A stretch of DNA of 64,000 bases from Bacillus sp. N13C7 (GTDB lineage Bacteria; Bacillota; Bacilli; Bacillales; Bacillaceae): the NCBI RefSeq assembly GCF_026790065.1, contig NZ_JALAMO010000007.1, positions 494,829-558,828 of the forward strand, read 5' to 3'. The notes under the pieces are model-generated. The model searched no databases. It was given only the letters and a program-made list of their open reading frames with translations, and was not told where the DNA came from. A program made the position numbers and the translations under genes. Below are positions 50,710-58,258 of the stretch, one piece after another (the first letter of the stretch is position 1; the number at the start of each line of letters is the position of its first letter).

Positions 50710-51537
50710 ATGGGTATGAGTGCTATTTCTACAGATACGCTGAGCTTAGGATACGGGGATGCCGTTATTATTGACGAGTTGAATTTAACCATTCCAAAAG
50801 GTGAAATTACCGTATTTATTGGCAGCAACGGCTGCGGAAAATCGACACTTTTACGTTCATTAGCCCGGCTGATGAAGCCGAGAGGCGGTTCAGTGCTGCT
50901 GGAAGGAAGAGCGATTGCCAAGCTTCCCACGAAGGAAGTTGCAAAGGAGCTCGCAATCCTGCCTCAGGGCCCTTCGGCTCCAGAAGGTCTGACAGTGCAT
51001 CAGCTGGTGAAGCAAGGAAGATATCCTTACCAAAACTGGCTGAAACAGTGGTCAAAAGAGGATGAGGCAGCGGTTGAGAGAGCGCTTAAAGCAACAAAGC
51101 TTGAGGACTTGGCTGACCGTGCCGTCGATTCTTTGTCAGGCGGACAGCGCCAGCGGGCTTGGATCGCGATGACGCTTGCACAGGAAACGGATATCATCCT
51201 TCTAGACGAGCCGACAACGTATTTAGACATGACGCACCAAATTGAAATTCTTGATTTGCTGTTTGAGCTGAATGAGAAGGAAGAGCGGACGATTGTTATG
51301 GTTCTCCATGACTTAAACTTGGCATGCCGCTATGCGCATCATCTTGTGGCAATCAAAGATAAACGCATTTATGCTGAAGGCCGTCCGGAAGAGGTCATCA
51401 CTTGTGATCTTGTGCAAAATGTGTTTTCTATGAACTGTCAGGTCACGCAGGATCCGCTGTTCGGAACGCCTCTTTGCATCCCTCATGGCAGGGGCCGATG
51501 CATTGTCCAGGAAGCGGCTTTCACATCACATGGATAA
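50710..51537 (+). CDS. yusV: Siderophore ABC transporter ATPase YusV
   Basis: 275 aa ATPase of the iron-siderophore class: [41 protein letters not shown]. No permease or binding-protein gene is adjacent. In B. subtilis YusV is known to serve separate permeases, including the bacillibactin (Feu) and YfiYZ systems. ATG 50710 follows AAAAAGGAGCGG. Its Fur box means expression on iron starvation. Confidence 0.94.
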   Translation: MGMSAISTDTLSLGYGDAVIIDELNLTIPKGEITVFIGSNGCGKSTLLRSLARLMKPRGGSVLLEGRAIAKLPTKEVAKELAILPQGPSAPEGLTVHQLVKQGRYPYQNWLKQWSKEDEAAVERALKATKLEDLADRAVDSLSGGQRQRAWIAMTLAQETDIILLDEPTTYLDMTHQIEILDLLFELNEKEERTIVMVLHDLNLACRYAHHLVAIKDKRIYAEGRPEEVITCDLVQNVFSMNCQVTQDPLFGTPLCIPHGRGRCIVQEAAFTSHG

Positions 51538-51549
51538 ATAACGCCAGCG

Positions 51550-51586
51550 AAAGGAGCTTTCCCTGAGAAAGCTCCTTGCTGTTTTT
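51550..51586 (+). terminator. Terminator of yusV
   Basis: AAGGAGCTTTC / GAAAGCTCCTT, 5-nt loop, then GCTGTTTTT. Possibly leaky, with yusU starting 20 nt later. Confidence 0.75.
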
Positions 51587-51605
51587 ACCGAAAGGAAGAT
51601 GGAAA

Positions 51606-51851
51606 ATGGAACAAAAACTTCAGGAGCAGTTGGATGGATTGCTGGAGAAGTATACTGAGCTTCTGCTTGGTGAATCAAACAATGAGCTGAAAGAAGAAGT
51701 GAAGCAATGGATTTTGTACACGCATATAGCCAAAAGCATGCCGCCGCTCGCTAAGCATTGGAATGCGACATATCCTGACGCAAAGCAGGGCATTAAAGAT
51801 ATCATTCAGCATATTAAGGAATTAAATGAAGCACATCGAAACAAACAATAG
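51606..51851 (+). CDS. yusU: YusU, small DUF2573-type protein
   Basis: 81 aa: MEQKLQEQLDGLLEKYTELL, then ELKEEVKQWILYTHIAKSMP and helical to the end. All-helical, no membrane segment. ATG follows AAAGGAAGATGG. It has no obvious promoter of its own, so transcription may continue from yusV through the hairpin. Function unknown. Confidence 0.78.
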   Translation: MEQKLQEQLDGLLEKYTELLLGESNNELKEEVKQWILYTHIAKSMPPLAKHWNATYPDAKQGIKDIIQHIKELNEAHRNKQ

Positions 51852-51855
51852 CTAA

Positions 51856-51892
51856 TAAAGCAGTCTGCCAATCACGGCAGACTGCTTTTTTG
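51856..51892. terminator. Bidirectional terminator yusU / yusT
   Basis: Stem AAGCAGTCTGCC / GGCAGACTGCTT, 6-nt loop, T-run; it overlaps the yusT end. Confidence 0.9.
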
Positions 51893-52759
51893 TGATGCCG
51901 CCGTTTTATCTGGCGCAAAGGAGTCCATAAAGGTTCGCAGTGCACTGCTGATAAACGAATCTTTCCGGACAATAAATTCCGTTTTCATCTGTCTGAGGGC
52001 TTCAGGCAGCGGGTACAATCGAATTGATCCTTCAGACTCGTGTTTCTGCACAACCGTTCTCGGCAGCAATGAGATGCCAAGACCTGCTGTAACCCCGCCG
52101 ATAATCGCCTCAAGCGTGCCAAATTCCATAATAACAGGCTGTGTGACGCCGACGGAGCGCAGCCATTTTTCAAGTGTTACTCGATATGAACAGCCTGTGC
52201 TGTAAACGAGAATCGGCTTTGTGATGGCTTCCTCAACATCGGTCACGGAAGCAGCCGAAACAACCACTGGTTCTTCCTCAAATGCCGGATAGGATTCAAC
52301 CTCAGGATGATTGCATTCGCATCCGATAAACGCGCCATCCAATTCATAACGAAGTACTTTATCAATGAGAAATTGGGTATGCCCTGTGGTTAAAGACAGC
52401 TGCACGTTTGGATATTCTTCATAATAAGAAGCCAGAAGCTTCGGAAGCCTTACCGCGGCTGTTGTCTGAGTAGAGCCGATCATAAGCGGCCCGCTTGGTT
52501 CGACAGAGGATGAGAGTGCTTTAGCCGCTTCATCCATCAGGCCGATAATTTTATTTGCGTAGTCCAGCAGCAGTTTTCCGCTTGCAGAAAGTGTCATGCC
52601 GCGATTATGGCGCAAAAACAGAGTAGTGCCCAGCTCAGCTTCTAATTGCTGAATTCTGGCTGTGACATTTGATTGCACATAGCCAAGCTGCAGGGCTGCT
52701 TTCGTAATTGAGCCTTCACGGGCTACCATTTGAAACACACGTAGATCTCCGCTTTCCAT
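51872..52759 (-). CDS. yusT: LysR-family regulator YusT
   Basis: 295 aa from ATG 52759 (MESGDLRVFQMVAREGSITKA). N-terminal LysR HTH, QLGYVQSNVTARIQQLEAELG and TLFLRHNRG, then an effector domain with ECNHPE-type loop and GVTAGLGISLLP. It faces yusR-yusQ and likely controls that pair; no co-inducer is evident. Ribosome site GGAGGAATTC. Confidence 0.9.
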   Translation of the reverse strand: MESGDLRVFQMVAREGSITKAALQLGYVQSNVTARIQQLEAELGTTLFLRHNRGMTLSASGKLLLDYANKIIGLMDEAAKALSSSVEPSGPLMIGSTQTTAAVRLPKLLASYYEEYPNVQLSLTTGHTQFLIDKVLRYELDGAFIGCECNHPEVESYPAFEEEPVVVSAASVTDVEEAITKPILVYSTGCSYRVTLEKWLRSVGVTQPVIMEFGTLEAIIGGVTAGLGISLLPRTVVQKHESEGSIRLYPLPEALRQMKTEFIVRKDSFISSALRTFMDSFAPDKTAASQKSSLP

Positions 52760-52892
52760 TTTGAATTCCTCCGCTCGTTTGCTATCAATCTGAATGATAT
52801 CAAGTATCTTTAACAATCATTATACGTAACACCAAACCTGGATTACAATGGAATCAGCAAGATATATGAAGCAACAGCAAGGAGTGGCGGCA

Positions 52893-53633
52893 ATGAAGGT
52901 CATGAACAAAGTAGCTCTCGTAACGGGGGGCGGTACAGGAATCGGAAGAGCAGCCAGTATGGAATTGGCTAAACGCGGAGCGATTGTTGCAGTGAATTAT
53001 TCACGTTCGCAATCCGAAGCGGAGGAAACAGTGGAAATGATTAAAAAGGCTGGCGGGCAAGCCTTCGCCATCAAAGCTGATGTATCAAAAAACAGCGAAG
53101 TGCAGGACATGGTTCAATCGATCGTGAAAATATACGGGACGATTGATGTTTTAGTCAACAATGCCAGTATCACACGGCATATTCCAATGGATGATCTTGA
53201 AGCTGCGACAGAAGACGTCTGGGATGAGCTGTACGCTGTCAATGTAAAAGGGATGTTTTTCTGCGCGCGGGCAGTGGCGCCGTTCATGAAAAAAAGCAAA
53301 ACTGGAGCGATTGTAAACGTCGGCAGCATCGCAGGGATAACAGGGGCGGGCTCATCTATGCCTTACGCAGTGTCAAAATCAGCGGTGCACGGTTTAACAA
53401 AATCATTGGCCCATGCCTTAGCGCCTGAAATCAGGGTGAGCGGTGTAGCACCAGGAGCTGTTGCAACAAGATGGTGGGCTGGACGGGAAGAAAAAATGAA
53501 AAGCATGATCGGCTCTTTGCCGCTGCGATGTATTGCTGAACCGGATGATATTGCCAAATTGATCTGTTCACTGTTCGAACAGGAATCACTCACAGGCCAA
53601 ATCATCACAATTGACAGCGGACAGACGCTGTAA
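52893..53633 (+). CDS. yusR: Intact short-chain dehydrogenase (yusR/yusS locus)
   Basis: 246 aa complete FabG-like SDR: GGGTGIGRAAS near residue 13, NNAS in the middle, catalytic Ser, YAVSKSAVHGLTK. The frame is continuous from start to stop. I recall that strain 168 has two genes, yusR and yusS, for the two parts; here they are one. Ribosome site AAGGAGTGG. It reads with yusQ, 18 nt downstream. Substrate unknown. Confidence 0.85.
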   Translation: MKVMNKVALVTGGGTGIGRAASMELAKRGAIVAVNYSRSQSEAEETVEMIKKAGGQAFAIKADVSKNSEVQDMVQSIVKIYGTIDVLVNNASITRHIPMDDLEAATEDVWDELYAVNVKGMFFCARAVAPFMKKSKTGAIVNVGSIAGITGAGSSMPYAVSKSAVHGLTKSLAHALAPEIRVSGVAPGAVATRWWAGREEKMKSMIGSLPLRCIAEPDDIAKLICSLFEQESLTGQIITIDSGQTL

Positions 53634-53651
53634 AGAGAGGAGATGCATGGG

Positions 53652-54035
53652 ATGCCATTTGTACAAATTCATTTGCGGGCGGGGAGAAGCGAAGTGTGGC
53701 TTCAAAAACTCAGCAGGACCATCCACCAATCAATGATCGAAGAAATTAATGTGCCGGAAGATGACTATTTTCAAGTCATCAGGCAATATGAAAAAAGTGA
53801 ATTTTTTTATGATCCCTTTTATCTCCATGTCGAGCGTACCGATGACCTGATATACATTCATTTTACGTTGAAACAGTCAAGAACAACTGAACAGAAAAAA
53901 GCGCTTTACCGCTCAATCGCAGCCCGGTTACATTCCGAGCTTGGTGTAAGAAAAGAAGATGTGTTTATCATGCTGGCCGGAAATCAGGATGAGGATTGGT
54001 CCTTCGGGAATGGAGGGGCTCAGATGATCGAATAA
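53652..54035 (+). CDS. yusQ: Tautomerase-family protein YusQ
   Basis: 127 aa. With the start at ATG 53652 the mature protein begins with Pro (MPFVQIHLRAG), the catalytic Pro1 of the 4-oxalocrotonate tautomerase family; an earlier ATG at 53643 lies in the ribosome site GAGGAG. The length suggests a fused or longer MSAD/tautomerase-type subunit. Paired with the SDR before it, it probably acts in an isomerase-reductase step, but the substrate is unknown. Confidence 0.85.
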   Translation: MPFVQIHLRAGRSEVWLQKLSRTIHQSMIEEINVPEDDYFQVIRQYEKSEFFYDPFYLHVERTDDLIYIHFTLKQSRTTEQKKALYRSIAARLHSELGVRKEDVFIMLAGNQDEDWSFGNGGAQMIE

Positions 54036-54070
54036 AAATACCCCGCGGTTTGGTACCCGCGGGGTGCTCT
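54036..54070. terminator. Bidirectional terminator yusQ / yusP
   Basis: Perfect ACCCCGCGG / CCGCGGGGT stem (54040-54048, 54057-54065), 8-nt loop. Confidence 0.85.
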
Positions 54071-54071
54071 A

Positions 54072-55688
54072 TTAATGGGAAGGTGATTCAACGGCTTGTG
54101 CCGCTTTCTCTTTTTCTTGTTCTCCCGTTTTCTTATTTGATAACTTGATAGGTTTTAAGAACAAGGTGAATACAGCTCCGACTGCGATAAAGATCAAGCC
54201 CGTATAAAACACGCTGTGGAGCGAATCCATCAACGATGTTTTTAAAATCGGCACAATATGGGATGAGAAAGCCGCAGGGATTTGTTTGACTGCGTCCGGA
54301 CTGAACAGTGATTGCAGCAGCCCTTGCGGATTGGTATCAATCATACCCTTTAGCTGGGCGGCAAACGAGCTTGCCTGTGCCGGAAGAGAGTCTAAATACG
54401 GCACCAATTTATCTGTTAATAGATTTCCTGATCTTGCATTCATGACGGCTCCCAGCATGGTAATGCCGAATGTTCCGCCGATAGAACGGAAGAATTGGCT
54501 GGATGAGGTGACAACCCCAAGCTCCTCCTTTGAAAAGCTTTCCTGTAATGCCAATGTTAGAATCGGCATAACAAGGCCCATTCCCAGTCCAATAATCGCC
54601 ATAAAAGATGTAGCGACAAGCTTGCTCGTGTCAAGATCCAATGTCGTTAACAGCAGGAATCCGCCGGCCATAACCAGCATGCCTGCAATGATTTGCGGTT
54701 TAATGCCGATTTTGTAAACAAGCTGGCCGCCGATGATGCTTGTAATAATCATAGAAATCATCATCGGTGTCATAATTGTACCCGATTCAGACGCACTTAC
54801 ACCGACAATTCCCTGCATAAAGAAAGGAACAAATGTAATGGCACCAAACATGCCGATACTCATAAAGAAGCCGATCAAGTTTAGAAATGTAAACGTTCTG
54901 TTTTTAAACAAATACATTGGCAGGATTGGCTCTTTTGCTTTTGATTCTACGATGATAAAGCTGATAATGCCGATCAGTGCAAGAGCGAACAAGCCAAGGA
55001 TCTGCCATGAACCCCATGCATAATCTTTTCCGCCAAAGCTTAAGGCGAGAAGGAGGCTGACAACCCCGACAATCATCGTGAAAATACCAGCGATATCGAA
55101 ATTGATCGGGCCGGTCTGCTGGCGGCCCTGCAATCCTCTGGCAATAAAAATAACCGCAATAATTCCGACTGGAAGGTTAATATAGAACACCCATTTCCAG
55201 TTTAGCGAGTCTACGATCCAGCCGCCGATTTGCGGCCCGATCACTGAAGCTAGCCCGTAAATCGCGCCAAACACCCCTTGGAATTTAGCACGCTGTTTTC
55301 CTGTAAATAAGTCACCGATAACAATCATCGCCATCGGCATCATGATGCCTCCGCCGATTCCCTGCAGTCCCCGGAAGATAATTAGCTCTGTCATGTTGTT
55401 GGCCATTCCGCATAGTGCGGAAGCTGCCATAAAAATAATCAAACCTGATACATAAACAATCCGGCGTCCCAATAAATCAGCCAGTTTACCGGCAATTGGA
55501 ACAATCGTTGTTGATGTTAACAAATAGGCAGTTGTCAGCCAGGTCATCATGCTCAAACCGCCCAGATCACCGACAATTTTCGGCATGGCCGTTCCGACAA
55601 TGGTACCGTCAAGGGCTGAAAAAAACATGGCAATAATTAAGCCTGTGATTAATAACGTTCGTTTTGATTGTTTGCCTTCACTACTCAT
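54072..55688 (-). CDS. yusP: MFS multidrug exporter YusP (DHA2/14-TM type)
   Basis: 538 aa, fourteen predicted membrane segments, EmrB/QacA type: FFSALDGTIVGTAMPKIVGDL in TM1, AGKLADLLGRRIVYVSGL after TM2, and FRGLQGIGGGIMMPMAM in the motif of drug exporters. Exports drugs by proton exchange. It begins 1 nt after the yusO stop, so it is co-transcribed with that repressor. Confidence 0.93.
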   Translation of the reverse strand: MSSEGKQSKRTLLITGLIIAMFFSALDGTIVGTAMPKIVGDLGGLSMMTWLTTAYLLTSTTIVPIAGKLADLLGRRIVYVSGLIIFMAASALCGMANNMTELIIFRGLQGIGGGIMMPMAMIVIGDLFTGKQRAKFQGVFGAIYGLASVIGPQIGGWIVDSLNWKWVFYINLPVGIIAVIFIARGLQGRQQTGPINFDIAGIFTMIVGVVSLLLALSFGGKDYAWGSWQILGLFALALIGIISFIIVESKAKEPILPMYLFKNRTFTFLNLIGFFMSIGMFGAITFVPFFMQGIVGVSASESGTIMTPMMISMIITSIIGGQLVYKIGIKPQIIAGMLVMAGGFLLLTTLDLDTSKLVATSFMAIIGLGMGLVMPILTLALQESFSKEELGVVTSSSQFFRSIGGTFGITMLGAVMNARSGNLLTDKLVPYLDSLPAQASSFAAQLKGMIDTNPQGLLQSLFSPDAVKQIPAAFSSHIVPILKTSLMDSLHSVFYTGLIFIAVGAVFTLFLKPIKLSNKKTGEQEKEKAAQAVESPSH

Positions 55689-55689
55689 T

Positions 55690-56160
55690 TCATCCGTTTC
55701 CTCTTTTCATGTTTTGCTTTTCATCAGTTTCCGCTGCTGCCTGTGCGAGCTTTTCTGTAATATGCGCCGCTTGTCGCATTTCTTCCTCCGTCAAGAAGGA
55801 AAGGTACCGCGCCATAATCGCTTTTCTGCCCGCCAAAACCTCCTCGAACTTTCTGTCTCCTTCGTCAGTAAGACTGATATCAATCACTCGTCTGTCTTTC
55901 GTGTTGTGTGTTCTGGCGATGAGATTTTTTTGTTCAAGTCGATCTGCCATTAACGTCACCGCGCTTGGCTTAACCTCCATGCGCTCGGCAATTTCAGAAA
56001 TTTTGAGGCTGCCGTGTTTCTTTAAGCTGGCCAGCACAAACAACTGTGCTGGAGTGACACCATGTTTCTCCATGCTTTCTAGCATTTCAGGCTGTATCTT
56101 TTGAAAGAGCGCCTGAAGCGATAATTGAATATCGGACATTAACTGATCCGCACTCTTCAT
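55690..56160 (-). CDS. yusO: MarR-family repressor YusO
   Basis: 156 aa from ATG 56160 (MKSADQLMSDIQ); ATG 56166 is only 2 nt from the ribosome site AGAGGGG. The winged helix is clear (LKISEIAERMEVKPSAVTLM and the DRRVIDISLTDEG wing). It likely represses yusO-yusP by binding the palindrome in its own promoter spacer and responds to a phenolic or drug ligand. Confidence 0.92.
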   Translation of the reverse strand: MKSADQLMSDIQLSLQALFQKIQPEMLESMEKHGVTPAQLFVLASLKKHGSLKISEIAERMEVKPSAVTLMADRLEQKNLIARTHNTKDRRVIDISLTDEGDRKFEEVLAGRKAIMARYLSFLTEEEMRQAAHITEKLAQAAAETDEKQNMKRGNG

Positions 56161-56188
56161 ATTCATTTCCCCTCTGTTACATACACTG

Positions 56189-56217
56189 TATATATATTTT
56201 GATAACAAAATAGTTAA
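56189..56217 (-). promoter_or_regulatory. yusO-yusP promoter with embedded operator
   Basis: Minus strand TTAACT (56212-56217), 17 nt, TATATA (56189-56194). The spacer is TATTTTG-ATAA-CAAAATA (56195-56212), a perfect 7-4-7 palindrome. A bound MarR dimer would block polymerase. Confidence 0.7.
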
Positions 56218-56264
56218 TGCTTATTAAATATAAATAAGCGTAAATGAAAAGTCAACTGATTTTA

Positions 56265-56310
56265 CACAAAAAAAGGATAGATGTCCGGAAGGAACATCGT
56301 ATCCCTTTTG
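56265..56310 (-). terminator. Terminator of yusN
   Basis: Minus strand: AAAGGGATACGATGT / ACATCTATCCTTT with small mismatches and a 9-nt loop, followed by Ts. Confidence 0.78.
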
Positions 56311-56319
56311 CTGATATTT

Positions 56320-56652
56320 TTATTGCTGATAAGGAGACTGCTGCTGAATGGTCTTCTGGAATTTTTGATAAGACTGCTGCAGTTTTTGGGCATCCTCCGC
56401 TTCAACAGAATACCATCCATATTGGAACATGAGGTCATACAGTTTTCTTTGCGCTTTTTGTGACTCATCAAAAATGGATTGAATATCCTGATAAAGAGAC
56501 TCGTGGCTAAATTCGTGCAAGGCTGTGCAATAAGCTGTTGTCATGTATTTTTCTGTTGTCAGCAGTTCATTGACGAAATCTCTGTCATTCATCTCCGAAG
56601 TTGTCGGTACAGGTGTCTGCGGATTGCTGATTTTTTGATTTTGCTGATTCAT
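56320..56652 (-). CDS. yusN: YusN, CotF-family coat-like protein
   Basis: 110 aa. It starts with a polar Q/N/P-rich segment, then a four-helix unit (RDFVNELLTTEKYMTTAYCT, ALHEFSHESLYQDIQ) of the Coat F family, ferritin-like in shape, ending in a Gln-rich tail. Such proteins are spore coat components. Ribosome site AAGGAGGCG. It follows the related gene at 56665-56910, 12 nt away, so they form a small operon. Confidence 0.85.
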   Translation of the reverse strand: MNQQNQKISNPQTPVPTTSEMNDRDFVNELLTTEKYMTTAYCTALHEFSHESLYQDIQSIFDESQKAQRKLYDLMFQYGWYSVEAEDAQKLQQSYQKFQKTIQQQSPYQQ

Positions 56653-56664
56653 TCTGGCGCCTCC

Positions 56665-56910
56665 TTATTGGATGTAGCCGGACTGCTGCTGGCCTGGCTG
56701 CAGGTGCTTTAATATTCTTTGATAGTGATCATGATGCATGTGTCCGACGCGGTCGAGTTCTTGCTTTAACGTTTGATCCTGGCACTGCTGCGCCATGAAA
56801 TGCGCTTTTTTCATCGCGAGCAAATTCCAGTTCAGCATGTCATTGAGATACAAATGGTCCTTTGTCGAAATAACGGAAGGCGGCATTTGGGATTGCTGCT
56901 GATTGTCCAT
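56665..56910 (-). CDS. CotF-family coat-like protein, partner of YusN
   Basis: 81 aa from ATG 56910 (MDNQQQSQMPPSV), after AAAGGAGGATCAC; a longer frame to 56937 has no ribosome site. The domain (LYLNDMLNWNLLAMKKAHFM, GHMHHDHYQRILKHL) is Coat F-like with several His and ends in Gln/Gly. It is the first gene of the pair with yusN. Spore coat role by homology. Confidence 0.75.
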   Translation of the reverse strand: MDNQQQSQMPPSVISTKDHLYLNDMLNWNLLAMKKAHFMAQQCQDQTLKQELDRVGHMHHDHYQRILKHLQPGQQQSGYIQ

Positions 56911-57004
56911 TGTGATCCTCCTTTGATTTCTGTTCATGTATAGTTTCCTTCAGTCTGGGAGTTATATACAGGTGATTTTGAAGATGACGGCAGGAGGGAG
57001 TCGG

Positions 57005-57913
57005 ATGTTGAGACATGTATTTTTATTCTTATCTCAAAATAAAACACTTACCAAGTTCGCAAAAGCATACGGAACGCGGCTTGGAGCACGAAGGTTTGTC
57101 GCAGGGGATACGATTGAATCGGCGGTTAAGACCGTCAAAAGGCTAAACCAATCCGGTTTATGCGCCACAATTGATTATTTGGGCGAGTATGCAGCTTCGG
57201 AAAAAGAAGCGAATCAAGTCGCAGAGGAATGCAAAAAAGCCATTCAGGCCATTGCCGAACACCAATTGGATTCAGAGCTTTCACTTAAGCTGACCTCAAT
57301 CGGGCTTGATCTTTCAGAAGAACTTGCTCTTTCACATTTGCGTGCCATTCTTTCCGTTGCAAAGCAATATGATGTTGCTGTGACCATTGATATGGAAGAC
57401 TATTCTCATTATGAACAGACACTTTCTATTTACAGGCAATGCAAACAGGAGTTTGAGAAGCTCGGCACGGTCATTCAGGCGTATCTGTACCGGGCCGCAG
57501 AAGATATCAGAAATATGCGCGACTTAAAGCCGAATCTCAGACTTGTAAAAGGCGCTTATAAAGAATCTGCGGCTGTAGCGTTTCCTGACAAAAAAGGAAC
57601 AGACCTTCATTTTCAGAGCTTAATAAAGCTGCAGCTGTTAAGCGGAAACTACACGGCGGTCGCCACACATGACGATGACATCATTGCATTTACGAAACAG
57701 CTCGTCGCCAAACATCAAATCCCCGCGTCGCAATTTGAATTTCAAATGCTATACGGCATCAGGCCGGAGCGGCAAAAGGAACTCGCCAAAGAAGGCTATA
57801 GAATGCGTGTCTATGTCCCATACGGAACGGATTGGTTCAGCTACTTTATGAGAAGAATTGCCGAACGGCCCGCCAATGCAGCGTTTGTGCTAAAAGGAAT
57901 TTTGAAAAAGTGA
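57005..57913 (+). CDS. fadM: Proline-dehydrogenase-like protein FadM (YusM)
   Basis: 302 aa from ATG 57005 (MLRHVFLFLSQNKTLTK), which follows CAGGAGGGAG. PRODH fold marks are present: LGEYAASEKEAN, LTSIGLD, TIDMEDYSHYEQTL, RLVKGAYKES, ATHDDDIIA and YGIRPERQKELAKEGYRMRVYVPYG. It has the flavin-binding barrel but sits beside the fatty acid genes, not beside a P5C dehydrogenase. Its actual substrate in vivo is therefore open. Confidence 0.88.
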   Translation: MLRHVFLFLSQNKTLTKFAKAYGTRLGARRFVAGDTIESAVKTVKRLNQSGLCATIDYLGEYAASEKEANQVAEECKKAIQAIAEHQLDSELSLKLTSIGLDLSEELALSHLRAILSVAKQYDVAVTIDMEDYSHYEQTLSIYRQCKQEFEKLGTVIQAYLYRAAEDIRNMRDLKPNLRLVKGAYKESAAVAFPDKKGTDLHFQSLIKLQLLSGNYTAVATHDDDIIAFTKQLVAKHQIPASQFEFQMLYGIRPERQKELAKEGYRMRVYVPYGTDWFSYFMRRIAERPANAAFVLKGILKK

Positions 57914-57937
57914 AAGCAGCCGCTGGAAGCAGCTGCA

Positions 57938-58084
57938 TTATGATTGTTCCATGTTATGTTTTTTATACTGCTGATTTTGACTCGTCCGTTTTCCGCCGCC
58001 GTAATGCTGAGTCGGACCGGCATCTCCCTTTACGCTCGCTGCGCTGACTGCCGCTGAAGACGGATTTTTTTTCTCTCGCACCAT
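57938..58084 (-). CDS. yuzL: YuzL-like small protein
   Basis: 48 aa: MVREKKNPSSAAVSAASVKG, then DAGPTQHYGGGKRTSQNQQY and KKHNMEQS. The motif SAASVKGxAGP and the GGGKRxSQNQQ part are those of the YuzL-like family, small proteins common in Bacillus with unknown role. Ribosome site GGAGGTGAAGGGA. It lies between fadM and fadN on the opposite strand and has no clear terminator of its own. Confidence 0.82.
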   Translation of the reverse strand: MVREKKNPSSAAVSAASVKGDAGPTQHYGGGKRTSQNQQYKKHNMEQS

Positions 58085-58153
58085 TCCCTTCACCTCCGGG
58101 CTTAAGTTTCCCGTCTTTTATAGGCTTCATACAAAAAAATAACAAATTAGCTA

Positions 58154-58182
58154 TTGAAGTCGAACCGGAAATCTTTTAAGAT
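58154..58182 (+). promoter_or_regulatory. SigA promoter of fadNAE
   Basis: TTGAAG (58154-58159), 17 nt, TAAGAT (58177-58182). Confidence 0.6.
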
Positions 58183-58220
58183 GAAAGAAGAAACGGGTTT
58201 CATTTTTTTTGGCTAAAAAA

Positions 58221-58238
58221 TGAATGACTATTCATTCA
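58221..58238. promoter_or_regulatory. FadR (YsiA) operator of fadNAE
   Basis: TGAATGACTATTCATTCA fits the FadR consensus TGAATGAMTANTCATTCA exactly. It lies about 32 nt after the predicted transcription start, so FadR would act as a roadblock; long-chain acyl-CoA releases it. Confidence 0.93.
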
Positions 58239-58258
58239 ATGTTCAAGGGGGATATCTC

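Noticed and set aside
57963-58145. 60-codon frame on the minus strand in the fadM-fadN gap
   Set aside because: Another frame of the same strand (57938-58084) encodes the recognisable YuzL protein with a proper ribosome site.
58220-58258. Upstream ATG of fadN at 58220
   Set aside because: It lies in the FadR box; ATG 58259 has the ribosome site and yields the usual 789-aa protein.
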